64,000 bases of DNA, taken from the NCBI RefSeq assembly GCF_000699445.3, contig NC_067198.1, forward strand, positions 5,552,801 to 5,616,800. The letters are read 5' to 3'. The notes beneath the pieces were generated by a model, which was not told where the DNA came from, did not search any database, and worked only from the letters and a program-made list of their open reading frames with translations. The position numbers and the translations under genes are program-made. The first letter of the stretch is position 1. Every line of letters starts with the position of its first letter. This DNA is from Schistosoma haematobium (lineage: Eukaryota > Platyhelminthes > Trematoda > Strigeidida > Schistosomatidae). Shown piece by piece: positions 22,291 to 33,598 of the stretch.

Positions 22291-22689
22291 AACTAGTTGG
22301 TTATACGCTCACGAGCAGTGACAAAACATAACTGATGTCTTCCAACTAAAATAATGACTGGATACTGACTAGTAGACAATTTAGAATATTTCATATCGCT
22401 ACAAACTGTACAATAGTTGCGAGGTTGATATGATGAACTGACTTTTTATAGAAGTGAGACACACCACTCAGAGAATTCTAAAATAGCTTGGAGAAACTAA
22501 TGGCTATGAGAATCACACTATATTGTTGTGAAATAAAACACTAACGCGGTGAAGCAGTTTTAACAGTGACAGGTTAATTACCTAAAAGCTACTCAATTGT
22601 AAATTAGACTTAATTTCATATCACATTGAATGTCAATAGATATATGGATATAGATCTAATCTACTAGTCTATACCAAAAAATTTGTTAA
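22291..22689. other. Non-coding stretch
   Basis: A+T-rich, no gene recognised. Confidence 0.45.
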
Positions 22690-23000
22690 AAAGGACCGAC
22701 TCGGTTGTCGTAGAATAAAAAAACGCATATCAACTTGTAACAGGCGTTGTAAATGCCCATAAAGACAGCAGAAAATTCACGGTTGAACCAATCAGCTTAG
22801 GAAATCCCATACCAATAACCGAGGACGGCTGCAGGCAATTGACAGAAGGTTCTAGACCCGGGTTTCGTGCTAGTCGGCATTCTTCAGTATGAAGTATCTG
22901 ACATCTGGAAGGAATAGATTTCGATACACATTTTCGAGTCACTTTTTGAGGGCCAGTGATATTGTCAGGGTAGTCAGACCGAAGTAGGTTTGGCAAGGTA
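22690..23000 (-). other. Unclassified sequence with an 88-codon minus-strand frame
   Basis: The open frame 22730-22996 is richer in G+C than its surroundings and includes CCGGGTTTCGTGCTAG on the plus strand. No protein family is recognised. It may be a piece of an unnamed repeat. Confidence 0.25.
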
Positions 23001-25464
23001 TGAAGTTACAGCATGATGATTAAAAGCAAATGCCCTATCAACTATCCATTAATATTTACTTATCACATTGAAAGCTCCAGAAGTGGATAGTGGCGAGTTA
23101 GTTGGAATTATTCATTGATCCTTACCATAAACTGAGCCATAGAAAATCATTTGTTAGGAAAAATCCAGTAGTCCGGACTGTTGATAACTATTTCAACGTA
23201 GTATAATAACCGAACAAGTTAAGCAACAATATAGTACCTAAACACAATGTCACCGTTACTTATTAAAGAGAAAATTAAATAAATAATAGAAATATAATTG
23301 TAATATCCCTATGCGTAGAAAAACTAGATTTTCCGACGTTTCGTGACTCAGTGCAAGCCACTTCTTGAGAGAATAAATAACCAAATTCAAAAGGAATAAT
23401 GTTAAGTCTTTAGTGTTTCCCTAGAATGTACATAGTAGATCATAGGTCAAAATCAAGTAAGCGTACGTAATGCAATGCATTTTAAATGGAATACCCGCTA
23501 CCACTACAATAAGAGATTTGAGGTTAAAAAACAGAATTACAAGATCGCCACAAGAATAAGCCAAAAACCCGAATAAAACTGGCAAGCTCAATCTATTGTT
23601 ACCTTCTTTGTAAACACAATGGCGGACTGACAAAGAACAAATTTTCATAGGTTTAAACGAATTATAAGAGAAACTTAAGTTATTTGGTAAAGGATCCCCT
23701 CAGACTCGACATTTGTTTCAACAACCCGCATAATCAATCTTACATGTAACTAGTAGTAATTTCCACTAAGACTGAAGCTTTGTTGCAATTTATTTCAACA
23801 GAATGCTTTTCAACTAGAAGCGGGGAAGCTTTACTATGACACCTAAGATTTTCGGAGTTAATTACATAAAGGCAAGAGCCTGGCCCCTAGTGACGCAGCG
23901 TTGTTATCTAAAATTTTCTCAAACCATAACTGACTACTGGGAGGTCTAGATCACTTAATCTATAAATCGGTCACTAATTTATGACAATCGATAAACTACG
24001 GTCTCATATAAACCTTACCCATACATTAAAACAAAGTGTATAGTAATGAGTCAATTGTCCTCAAAACTACACTTTGTCCTTTCATTAATGAACACAAACT
24101 AGCGTTTGAAGCAAGTACTAACTACCATAGGATAAATGTATGCTCTACCAAATGCAGAACAGGAACATTACCCCAATATTGTTTTGAAAAACGATTGCAT
24201 TTTTGTCCCCTCCCTGCTTAAAATTGATAAATGTTCATGGAGCACTGCAAACGCATAATTTTTCTACACAACTGGACCAACGTTTCTGAGCAGGCGATAA
24301 CTGTTTCGGCACCAATATTTAAAATGTATGGTTCTCAGTTTACGACGTTCATTGAGCTGCTATACCATTTTTAGTCACCCAGAACATCATAGTTACAATT
24401 GCAGAACATTTGGCTTTCTAAATCCGTACGTATTAGTGAAGCATACAATACAATCTAAATGCATGCGAAGAAAACTAAGTATATCTACATAACGCGATTG
24501 ACGTAGGGACTAGATACTATTAATATTAACATAACTTATATAATTACAGACTTAATTATAACCTAATGAAAAATAGGTTTATATTGGGAAGCTAGACAGT
24601 GGTCGTGCACTTCACTATACAAACACAACTGTGTACTACCGGAAAAATTTAAGTACATCCTACAATGACCAAAAACATATCATTTATCCTCCACAATAAT
24701 TCATGGTATCTTTGCACCGTCATTAGCAACTGTTAAGTGTTATTATTGTGAATCGAATTATGTTGACTGCTTCAAGAAAGCAACAAGAGCAGGAAATCTG
24801 CTATTCAAGCCCCTGTTATGAGCTGAATCAAAGTCATCTTAAAAGGTGATGGGAGATAGTCGAAAATAGAGATGGATAAGTACAACATCGTACACATGCA
24901 GCAAGACAAGAAATGTTTCGATTTCAGTTAATCCACCGTAAGTTGGTGGGTGTCATCTTTCAGACCCATCAATAACCTACAGTTTGTTGGATAAATAAAA
25001 CTTCATAGCTTGATAATAAATCTTCATATTAGACAAACAATGCTTTTTGGGCATGTTTGTCCTTGTGAGCAAAGCTAGGGAGTCCAAGATAAATAACATC
25101 ATATATAACGCAATATTGATTTATGGCTTGCACAGTTATAAAATTACATCTGTTCAACCTGAGTTCAATAGCGCGATTATACATGAATAATGCTCTGAAG
25201 ATAATAGTTAGCAAATCATTGGATACTTTTTATGCTGTTTACCTACAGACAGTATACTAAATAGGAAACAATGCTGAACTGCTCACACACCACCTAAAAA
25301 GTATGAAAATATCTGTCGCAGACGATGGTATTTACAAAATTACATCGTCTATAAAATCCAATATTTGTAAAGACCTAAATGGACTCAGTAAAAAAACGTG
25401 TAAGCATAAAACTGTAGAGTTGGTAAAAGTTTAATATGGATTAATTAGGATTGAAAGTGCGCAG
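23001..25464. other. Non-coding stretch
   Basis: No convincing gene. 23320-23375 contains a word (TTTTCCGACGTTTCGTGACTC) that looks repeat-derived. Open frames at 23421-23648 (minus), 24036-24221 (plus) and 25029-25214 (minus) show no family resemblance. Confidence 0.45.
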
Positions 25465-25539
25465 ATCCTAAAGACAAATCCAACACCAGGAGCCAATCGG
25501 ATGGAAACTGCGATCCCGCTTTCTTTATGGCTAAAACAG
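25465..25539 (+). other. Weak candidate exon
   Basis: Seventy-five bases (25 codons, open in the ATC frame) follow GCGCAG and end at a good donor CAG/GTATGT at 25540. The peptide includes PTPGANRMETAIPLS. The acceptor lacks a pyrimidine tract and no family is recognised, so this may be chance. Confidence 0.2.
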
Positions 25540-25974
25540 GTATGTTTACAAAATAACATTATATCTATTAACAGGACAATTCTACCTAATCCATGGAAAA
25601 TGATAGCACAAAACGAACGCAGCTAAAACCTTGTAAAGAACTCAGGTCAGTAATGATTACATACTAAATAAAATTTCGAGATATCAAGGGCAGTTGAAGA
25701 CGTATTATTAAAACCTATACAATGAATAACATATTTGCAACATAATAATAAAACTTACAAGAAACAGATTTTCTTTATCAAGTAAGAATCACATCTACGG
25801 AACCTCCTAAATAACTGAACCACAGCAGTAGAGCTTAGGTTTTCAAACATATATGGTACTAACTCATGATTTTCTACTGATCATGTATTTACCATCGACT
25901 TGTACTCGCTAGTTAAATTCAAGTAAATAAAATATCACAATTGTGAGTTTCATACATAAAAATACTCAGGTACC

Positions 25975-26193
25975 TTGCAATATAATAATCACATTAACGT
26001 AAGGAGTTGCAAAAGCCCTGGTAGGATAGTTATGATTGAATTAAAGGCAAAATCAGAATTGGGACCAACGCCAGGTGTGACACCAGATGAAGTAAAGAAC
26101 TTATGGTCTTTCGCTACACCGTCACGATCTGGACACTTAAGGAAGATTAATGGATGTCGCCAAACTAGTTTTCATGGTGGGACCATTGGTTGA
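25975..26193 (+). other. Open frame with protein-like composition
   Basis: Seventy-two codons with balanced composition (SELGPTPGVTPDEVKNLWSF), unlike the A+T-driven frames around it. It could be an exon of a plus-strand gene or an old coding fragment. No homologue is recognised. Confidence 0.25.
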
Positions 26194-26254
26194 TTAGTAT
26201 TTAGTAAATCCTTGAAGTTCTATCATACCTGACGGGTCAGTTAGAAAATATTTG

Positions 26255-26404
26255 GTGGGGTTTTGTTCTCTGAACTGGATGGTTTGGTCGTGGAGCTTTC
26301 ATCGTTATTGTGAACGACATCATCAGCAAGAACTTCAGGTAGAAGTGTTCGGATTTTCCTACATATAGCTCACAGCTTGTCCTGTGGACCTCGATCTTGA
26401 CCTA
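26255..26404 (-). repeat. Penelope-like element, 3' fragment (minus strand)
   Basis: On the plus strand reads TTTTGTTCTCTGAACTGG, then GTCGTGGAGCTTTCATCG: the complement of the element's 3' end seen at 19962-20112. It meets a plus-strand copy head to head at about 26405. Confidence 0.65.
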
Positions 26405-26528
26405 CCTGGAGTTTGTGATGATGATGCCGTTCAGAATAACGGTGAAAGCTCACCGACCAAACCATCCAGCTCAGAGAACAAAACCATCAAAATCATCCAT
26501 CTGAGCTACAGATCTCCACCATCTCAGG
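26405..26528 (+). repeat. Penelope-like element, 3' fragment (plus strand)
   Basis: Begins near GGAGTTTGTGATGATGATGC and ends CATCCATCTGAGCTACAGAT. With 26255-26404 it forms an inverted repeat of about 120 bases per arm with almost no spacer beyond the overlap. Confidence 0.65.
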
Positions 26529-28088
26529 TTTTATGACTGGAACTAACAAATGTAAAACGTATAGACGAAATCATACTGGAGACGATCAACCAACATCTCT
26601 AATTGTGTTAGCTACTTAAAATGGGAGAGGATGAGAATGTCGGTAGTGAAAATAACCGAACCCTTAACCAGGGATAGTCTAGATAGGGGAAACTAATACG
26701 ACACGAATTTAGTTTATTAATAAAGTCCCGCAAGAAGTACTCTCCCATACTGTAGGCTGCCGGTGTCAACCATACAAATGTCACAAATACCATTTGGACT
26801 TATCAAGTTAACCTTTAACCCCTTTCTTGTTTCCTACTACTTCATCACGAATACAAGATATCCGGCTATAAGGGATAATACGGATATTTGGAGAAATATA
26901 TGATCTTGTCTTTGAGACTGAGGTTTTCTGGACCATAATACGGTACTCAGGATTTTGAACGATATTACAGGCAAGATCGTTACGCAAATTAACGAATGCC
27001 AAGAAACGAAGACTAGGTATTCAAAACAGTAATAGATAAACTAAAGGCTTGTGTGCTTGGCTTTGAGCCACATGCTTTTGTGTGGTTATAATTAAGTCAG
27101 ATGAGAAAATTAAAATTGGTGGGAAGCTCGAGCTTGAGGTTTATTGGTTGAAAGTCGAATACTTGAACTATTAAAATCGTACATCTGACTTGAACCAATC
27201 TAGAAGAACTATGACATTCATGATGTTTATTAAATGTTAAATGCAACTGGTTGACTATTGTGATTTTGAATACAAGCAGATGCGACATTAATTTATCTGA
27301 CAACTGAAGAATTATGAATTCCCAATAGTATAATGGTCAAAGTGAAAATAGACGAAGACATTTAAGTGGTTACACCTTTAGAACCATTCGCAAAGAAAAC
27401 AATTTTTATTATTCAAATGCATGCGTGTACAAGTACAGTTACAGTGAGTGCGTGGTTTGTTCACTTTAGTAAAAAGTTTTACTTAGCTGAAGCATAGAAA
27501 TTAGGTACATCTGAATTATTTCTTGAAATCACTATTATTGCTAAGAAAAATGAAGCCACAATGATACTCAAATGTGTAATAAACCAAAATAATTGGCTGC
27601 AATTAATACTCAAATTTTTCAAACAAAACTAGAAAGGACAATTAGTTGGATCAAACATATATACAATATTAGGGAATGTGAAGGAAATGAATAAGGTACA
27701 TAACTAGTCTGTACAAATAAGTATAATACATAGGGACAAATTTGATATGGAACACGAAATCACTGTACACCCGTAATGCATTAGAACTATGCACATTAGT
27801 TGACAATATACATAAAAATACCAATACATCTCAAACATAACTGAGAGAAATTAAAAACATAACAAATAAGTAAAAGCTGTACATAACATACATTAGGAAT
27901 GAAATACAGAATACTAAGTGGCATGAAATGTACAAATCCAAGTGAAGTATGTAAAGGCACTATAAACTATACTGGATGGTTATTGAGAAGCACTAGACTG
28001 GGTTGGATAATAATCTAGGGAATCGGAGTATACCTATCTACAACAATTGTCTCACAAAAAGTATTGCAAACAAGGATTTACAAAGCTA
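26529..28088. other. Non-coding region downstream of the KMT2 gene
   Basis: No gene recognised. On the minus strand this follows the KMT2 stop codon and should include its 3'UTR, perhaps as far as the AATAAA at 27405-27410. Confidence 0.45.
27405..27410 (-). promoter_or_regulatory. Candidate polyadenylation signal for KMT2
   Basis: TTTATT on the plus strand is AATAAA on the minus strand, about 680 bases after the stop codon. No closer AATAAA on that strand was noticed. Variant signals nearer the stop are possible. Confidence 0.35.
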
Positions 28089-31000
28089 CTAGTTCATCCA
28101 TTTTCGACAATTTGGAGCTCTGCAAAGGCAAGGAATTTTGTCGCTTCTATCTTCGAAGTCAAAATTGTAGTCATAACATAACTCTTCACCCTTTTTTATC
28201 CGTCTATTAGTAATTATCACAATATGTGAATGACCGCCGAAGTTGACGAACTCGGCGAGGCAGTTTGGTTGGCAGGAATGGTTAATATATCGAGCGAGTC
28301 CTCCACAAACAGTCGCATCGATTACTGTATCATCATCAAGACGAAACATATATATGCCTCTATTATGAGCTTCATAGTTCTTTTCCCTTTTATTGGCTAT
28401 TTCTAAGCGGATTAACTCTCCTACGTATTCAATTACCATGGTTTGTTGTTCCAAATCCCGTGCAGCAAATAAACCCAATCCTTGAATACGCGATCGACCG
28501 AGTATAACGTTGGAATTAACTTCTGTCTTTAATTTTCGGTACTGTTGAGAACGACTGCTTTGATGCTGTTTTGATGCCATATTATCTATATTATATACTC
28601 CGTTGCTACAAGTCGTTCCATTGAAACTTGGATGAGATAAACGTCGAACACCTGGTAGACCTGTTCGATGACTAAATGAAATGGAATATTCTCCAGTATC
28701 ATGCATACGTTTCATATAAGTTTGCATTTTCGGCTCTGATCGTGCACATCCAGATGGGTTTATGGCCAACGGCATTTCAGATATTAATTCAAGACGTCCA
28801 AAATTGAAAACATAATCTCTCAAACTATCTACACCTGGTAGAGATTCTACGGCACGAACTATATGAGATTCGTTTAAACCAAATAAATCTTCGCCTCTAA
28901 GAAGTTGTGGGAAAAGTTTTACTAATTTGTGTTCTTTACAAAGGGCCTCAATTCGTGACAGAATTATCTGCCAAGCCCCATCACAAGTCTCGTGCGTAAC
29001 AGACATATTTTCCATATCCCTATCAATTGCTGTTATGCGGAAAAAGGGATGACAGTCCTTTTCCAATATTTCGCAGACATATTTTGCTCGAGAACGCGGT
29101 CGGCGCATTGACCAGTAAATCCGAGTGGAGCACATCCCAGTGGGATATATATTCCGACGATTATGAAAGTTTCCACTGTCAATCTGATGGGGTAATAACT
29201 GACCAATCGAATGTAAAGATACTCCTCCAACGCGAACAACATGTTTATCACTATCTTCATGCACTACACGAGCTACTTGACTGTTTTCATCGCGGCTAAT
29301 GTATACACGTCGACTGACTGCCAGAGAAGATAACTGCATTGGATGGATTTCTTTAGGTTGGTGTTGGGGACAATACATACCACGATCCGTGAAGAACATG
29401 CATCGTATTCTGATTGCACATGGTACATGATAAACGTAGGAACATTTCGGATTATAACAAGGCAAACCAGCACCAAGTAAACCACACTGTGTACATGCTG
29501 TCTCTTTTGCTTTAGCTAACCAGATATCTAAGTTATTTAGGGATCCGCCGATAGTTTCATACACCTCATAGCACCATAATGCACAGTTGATGTGTATCCA
29601 ATTATCTAAGTCTAGAGGGAGTAAACGACCAGCACCATCTTCAGGAGCATCTCCAGCTTGTTGACACAAATCACACACTCGTTTATCTCCAGAATGTGGA
29701 GCATGCATAACTGCAGGATTACTTAAAAAAGGACTAAGAGAATCATCGACTATATTACGTTTGGATGACATGTCTGATGGATGATGTGCATCGGATACAT
29801 ATTGTCTCCACCGGATACCTTGCCATTTTCTAAATTTGGAGGGGACTGTAGAAGTATTTATTGGACGTTTCTTATTTGTAACGCACTGCTGGGGATGCTG
29901 GCGTTTGACGTTAGGTTTTGATTTCGACAAGTTGTTTTGTAATAATATGGGCACAGAGCACGGAAAGTCTGTCATTATAAGCTGTCGCTGTTGTTCAAAG
30001 TTATAGCAATTCCTGATGTTTAATATATCTGTTTGTGAGGAATAATCCAGTGACGTTTCCGAGTACTTGCTTCGATAACAAGACAAAAGGCGGGCGAAAC
30101 CATACAAACAGTCACTAGAACAAAACAGAAGATCAACTGCATTATCAAAACTCATGGATATCCCACTGACCGAACATAATTCATCCAACCATTTGCGTTG
30201 CATCATATGAGGGGAGACTGGCTTACCACACATTTTGCACGATTTTGCAGAGCGGTTCCTGCTGGCAAGGATAGAAGTAATGCTGACGGGTTCCTCAGAG
30301 TAACGACAAGTTTCCTGTGTATAAACTGGACTGAAATCGTTTTTATTAATATCACACTCTAATTTGCATGAACTTAACTGGGGTGGATTAGATGGAAGAA
30401 GTTTCGTATGAGGCGTGTTTTCTAGCGTGCTAGATTGTATATGACCGGAACTGTGGATTCCCTGTGCTAAACAATCCCTTGAATCTTTTTCGAATTGTAA
30501 TGACAGTGGTGTAAACTGCTGTCTTAAGTGAGTTTCTAGGTTACGCATAACAACTTCACTTTGGGATTGCTTCTGATCTAAAGTTATTTGTGCACCTGAT
30601 CTGGTGATCTGACAGTCAATGGAATTTTCTTCTACACCCAATATTTCAGAGATACGGTGGATGATTTTCGATATATTTACAGTTGCTGAAGGATTTACAG
30701 TAAACGTGATATGCAACTTGTCATCCTCACTTAAAGTAGGACCTAGAGACGCTTTTGTTGATTTTGGCTGGGGTGAAATCATAGTTTCACCAGTTTCTGA
30801 ATCGACGAATGGAGTGCATGGATTCAGATCAACGGACATTGGAGACTCATTCATAACATTTTTATATGAGTCTAGACCTGGCATATCGTGTTCAGCCTTT
30901 AGAGTAGATATGTTTGAACCGTTAACCTTAGTTAGTCCTGAATCTATACCCGTTTTGACACAAGGAGCTAAATGAATGGGTTGACAAAGCAGGCGAGGAT

Positions 31001-33398
31001 TAGGCATATGATATAGAGCAAGCGGAGGAGTACATCTATCTGTTTCTGTCCTTTCTAAAGAATTTGATGGGTTTTGAGAAAACATTTGAAGCAGTGACTG
31101 AGGTATGAGTGTCTCACTCGACAATTTGCACGAGTCGTACCCAACTTTGACTTCATCATAAACATCTTTTGAATGTTTTTTGGTAAATTGATTCATTCTC
31201 GAGAATAGAGTCTTCATGTTATTCTCAAATGATGGAGGTTCCGGAGAAGCACACACTGAGTGACACTCAAAAGATTGTCGCTTGAAGCATTTAGATGGAT
31301 AAATAACGGGACCAGGTGGTACTACAACTTTAAGATGTTGTGTAAGATATGAGTCGATAACTTCGTGTGAGGTAGTCGGGTCTATACACTTGGGGAATTT
31401 AAGAGACATACGTCCACGAGAATATTTTAAACCATGTTTGTGGTAAAATACTTCATCAGCACCTCTAGGAAACAGCGAATCACATGAACCAGTGGGTGGA
31501 AGGACTGAAAAAAAAGGTTGCAAAGTGGGAGCTGAGACCAATGATTTTAGATCAACACCTTTTAATTTATCAATTTGTTCCTGAGCGCCAGAATGTAAAG
31601 AACGAATAGAAGCTTCGTGAATGGTGACGTTTTTGTTTGAGACTGGAACGACAGGATATGGTGGACTGCCGAGAGTTTTTCGACGTTTATTATTCCCTGA
31701 TGTTGAGGCATGAGACCGCTTCCTAGGTGTAGTTGTAATGCTTTGGGAACAAGTAGTGATGTGGCTGTTAGTTACTGGAAGACCGTGACTGGATACACCA
31801 ACGGAAGATGTGGGGAGCATAGGAGAGGTTGTGTTGACAGGAATAATGGGATGACGGAAGGCCACCGATGAATTTAGCTGTGAGCAACTTTGGTCACTAG
31901 TAACAGTAGAAACAGGTAGTGAGTACTTAACGTCACCTGAAGCTTCTAAAGATACAGGTGTTCCAACAGTACCACAAAGCAAGGATTGAGGAGACTGGAC
32001 AACACAAATATTTGGAGGGTTAATGGAAACTGGTTGGGTGGAAATGGGTGGATTCGTACTTTCCATAACGTGGTTAGATACAGGATAGGATGTTATGTTG
32101 GTATCTGAAGGTTTGACAACTTGATTAGAAACGTTCTGGATGACGCTAGTTCGTACTGGAGACAAAATTGGAGTACTTATTCTTTGAACCGAAGCAGTAG
32201 GTAGTGTGGAATGTGGTATTGTAAATTGAGCTTGTGACCCTGGATGATTCTGAAAACTATGTAGCATACTGGGATGAAACAAGACGTGGGTATTTGTTGT
32301 TAGAGGCTGACTGATTTGTGAAACGATATGGTGCTGTGAAACCTGAAATACAGGGTTTGAGGAAGAGTCTGAGCATAACTGGACGAAAGAAACACCCTGG
32401 TTACCATAATGAGCAGAGACACACTGAGAGGGATTTGATGACAACTGAATAATCCCATGTGTTTGATCGACTATATAACGCTGCATAGGCTGTGGAGACA
32501 CCATGCTACATGAGGAGTTGGATTGAAACACAGCTTGAGTTCTACAGGTTTGAAGCACAGGAGAATTTAAATTGTTGGAGTGAGGAGACGGAGTTGGAGA
32601 AATTGTCGGAGAATTTATAAGTTCAGAACTAGGAGTATTAACTCTAGGATTCGGTGAGGACGTAACTGCAGACTCACGTGCTCTACAGGTAAGTACAAAC
32701 ATGCCTTCACAAGGTTCGTCACTCCGTGCGACTGACAGCACATAGTCAATTGTTTCATCCAACTTATCCAAGTCCATCTTAGCACGTTCCTGATCGTGCG
32801 TCGGGGAGACATCAGTAGGTCTGCAACCATTAACATCCCTACTTGGTTCAGGTTTATCGACCTGAGACGATTCATCGCTGTTACTTTCTGTTCTAGATAA
32901 AGATCCGTTACATGGAGAAGGGATACACACCGCATCTGGTATTAAATTGCTTGACGGTGAAGGTGAGTTATTTCCTACTTTTGTTGCAGAACAAGGATAG
33001 GCCTTATCATTGAGATCAGGTTTAAGAAGTACGATTGTGTCACCTACTTCAGGAACTGCCAGTTTTTCGTTGTTATTTGGTACTTTTGAGTGGTCAAACT
33101 CAGATCTATCAACAAATCCAGATAATATGTCCGATGGGACAAAACGATTGCACATAGCTGACACCATAGGGATTTGGGGGGATTCACATTCCCTAAGGTC
33201 GTTATTAAATGGACAGTGGAACGCGTCAACTAAACGAAGAACCTGGCCTTCGGGCGAACTATGAGATAAACTTTTTTCACCATATTCATTACTAGGACTA
33301 TATCGCAAAGTTTTGTACAGAGAAGGATGAGCTGTTGCCGAAGAACTCAGATAACTTAATGTCTCCTCGGACGTCTTATTCATTCCACTGAACTCCAT
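28089..33398 (-). CDS. Histone H3-K4 methyltransferase, KMT2C/D (MLL3/4, Trr) type
   Basis: Nuclear enzyme that methylates histone H3 lysine 4, in metazoans mainly at enhancers within a COMPASS-like complex (WDR5, ASH2L, RBBP5, DPY30). The 1769-residue product has a long Ser/Thr/Pro/Gln-rich N-terminal 1000 residues with a bipartite NLS-like stretch (about 559-575, RKRSH...KRRK). A CxxC...FCSSDC cysteine cluster lies at about 1054-1096, an extended PHD finger at about 1239-1346, FYRN at about 1386-1440 and FYRC at about 1450-1535. The WIN motif GCARSEPK (1550-1557) binds WDR5 in the family. SET is at about 1629-1750 (GLGLF, NHSC 1706-1709, catalytic-region CYDY near 1744), and post-SET CLC...C ends at the typical RKWMN. 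The FYR-SET part is far closer to MLL3/4 than to MLL1/2. An in-frame TAA lies 18 bases upstream of the ATG in the same exon, which supports this start. The N-terminal PHD cluster of vertebrate MLL3/4 is absent, as in insect Trr. The coding region has no introns. Confidence 0.93.
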   Translation of the reverse strand: MEFSGMNKTSEETLSYLSSSATAHPSLYKTLRYSPSNEYGEKSLSHSSPEGQVLRLVDAFHCPFNNDLRECESPQIPMVSAMCNRFVPSDILSGFVDRSEFDHSKVPNNNEKLAVPEVGDTIVLLKPDLNDKAYPCSATKVGNNSPSPSSNLIPDAVCIPSPCNGSLSRTESNSDESSQVDKPEPSRDVNGCRPTDVSPTHDQERAKMDLDKLDETIDYVLSVARSDEPCEGMFVLTCRARESAVTSSPNPRVNTPSSELINSPTISPTPSPHSNNLNSPVLQTCRTQAVFQSNSSCSMVSPQPMQRYIVDQTHGIIQLSSNPSQCVSAHYGNQGVSFVQLCSDSSSNPVFQVSQHHIVSQISQPLTTNTHVLFHPSMLHSFQNHPGSQAQFTIPHSTLPTASVQRISTPILSPVRTSVIQNVSNQVVKPSDTNITSYPVSNHVMESTNPPISTQPVSINPPNICVVQSPQSLLCGTVGTPVSLEASGDVKYSLPVSTVTSDQSCSQLNSSVAFRHPIIPVNTTSPMLPTSSVGVSSHGLPVTNSHITTCSQSITTTPRKRSHASTSGNNKRRKTLGSPPYPVVPVSNKNVTIHEASIRSLHSGAQEQIDKLKGVDLKSLVSAPTLQPFFSVLPPTGSCDSLFPRGADEVFYHKHGLKYSRGRMSLKFPKCIDPTTSHEVIDSYLTQHLKVVVPPGPVIYPSKCFKRQSFECHSVCASPEPPSFENNMKTLFSRMNQFTKKHSKDVYDEVKVGYDSCKLSSETLIPQSLLQMFSQNPSNSLERTETDRCTPPLALYHMPNPRLLCQPIHLAPCVKTGIDSGLTKVNGSNISTLKAEHDMPGLDSYKNVMNESPMSVDLNPCTPFVDSETGETMISPQPKSTKASLGPTLSEDDKLHITFTVNPSATVNISKIIHRISEILGVEENSIDCQITRSGAQITLDQKQSQSEVVMRNLETHLRQQFTPLSLQFEKDSRDCLAQGIHSSGHIQSSTLENTPHTKLLPSNPPQLSSCKLECDINKNDFSPVYTQETCRYSEEPVSITSILASRNRSAKSCKMCGKPVSPHMMQRKWLDELCSVSGISMSFDNAVDLLFCSSDCLYGFARLLSCYRSKYSETSLDYSSQTDILNIRNCYNFEQQRQLIMTDFPCSVPILLQNNLSKSKPNVKRQHPQQCVTNKKRPINTSTVPSKFRKWQGIRWRQYVSDAHHPSDMSSKRNIVDDSLSPFLSNPAVMHAPHSGDKRVCDLCQQAGDAPEDGAGRLLPLDLDNWIHINCALWCYEVYETIGGSLNNLDIWLAKAKETACTQCGLLGAGLPCYNPKCSYVYHVPCAIRIRCMFFTDRGMYCPQHQPKEIHPMQLSSLAVSRRVYISRDENSQVARVVHEDSDKHVVRVGGVSLHSIGQLLPHQIDSGNFHNRRNIYPTGMCSTRIYWSMRRPRSRAKYVCEILEKDCHPFFRITAIDRDMENMSVTHETCDGAWQIILSRIEALCKEHKLVKLFPQLLRGEDLFGLNESHIVRAVESLPGVDSLRDYVFNFGRLELISEMPLAINPSGCARSEPKMQTYMKRMHDTGEYSISFSHRTGLPGVRRLSHPSFNGTTCSNGVYNIDNMASKQHQSSRSQQYRKLKTEVNSNVILGRSRIQGLGLFAARDLEQQTMVIEYVGELIRLEIANKREKNYEAHNRGIYMFRLDDDTVIDATVCGGLARYINHSCQPNCLAEFVNFGGHSHIVIITNRRIKKGEELCYDYNFDFEDRSDKIPCLCRAPNCRKWMN

Positions 33399-33433
33399 AC
33401 CACATGACGCGCATTAAAATGTTGCCTCCTGAG

Positions 33434-33598
33434 CTGAAAAAAACCAGTTTGAACAGAATAACTAATCATCGTCATAACTAACTCGCAACTGCATGCGACT
33501 ATTAAGGATAGCTATTGAAACTATTGTGTTAATAATTACGTACTTAGTGGCTAATTTCAGTTAAACACCCTGGCATAAAACATGGTAAAACTACTTAC
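33434..33598 (-). other. Probable 5'UTR intron of the KMT2 gene
   Basis: On the minus strand a consensus donor (ACG/GTAAGTAG, from 33598) and an acceptor (TTTTTTTCAG, ending at 33434) bound 165 bases just upstream of the coding exon. The upstream exon, ending at 33599, contains an ATG that would open a short frame overlapping the main start. Inferred from splice motifs alone. Confidence 0.55.

Noticed and set aside
30619..30975. 118-codon plus-strand frame inside the KMT2 gene
   Set aside because: It is the reverse-strand shadow of the KMT2 coding exon; no motif or splice context of its own.
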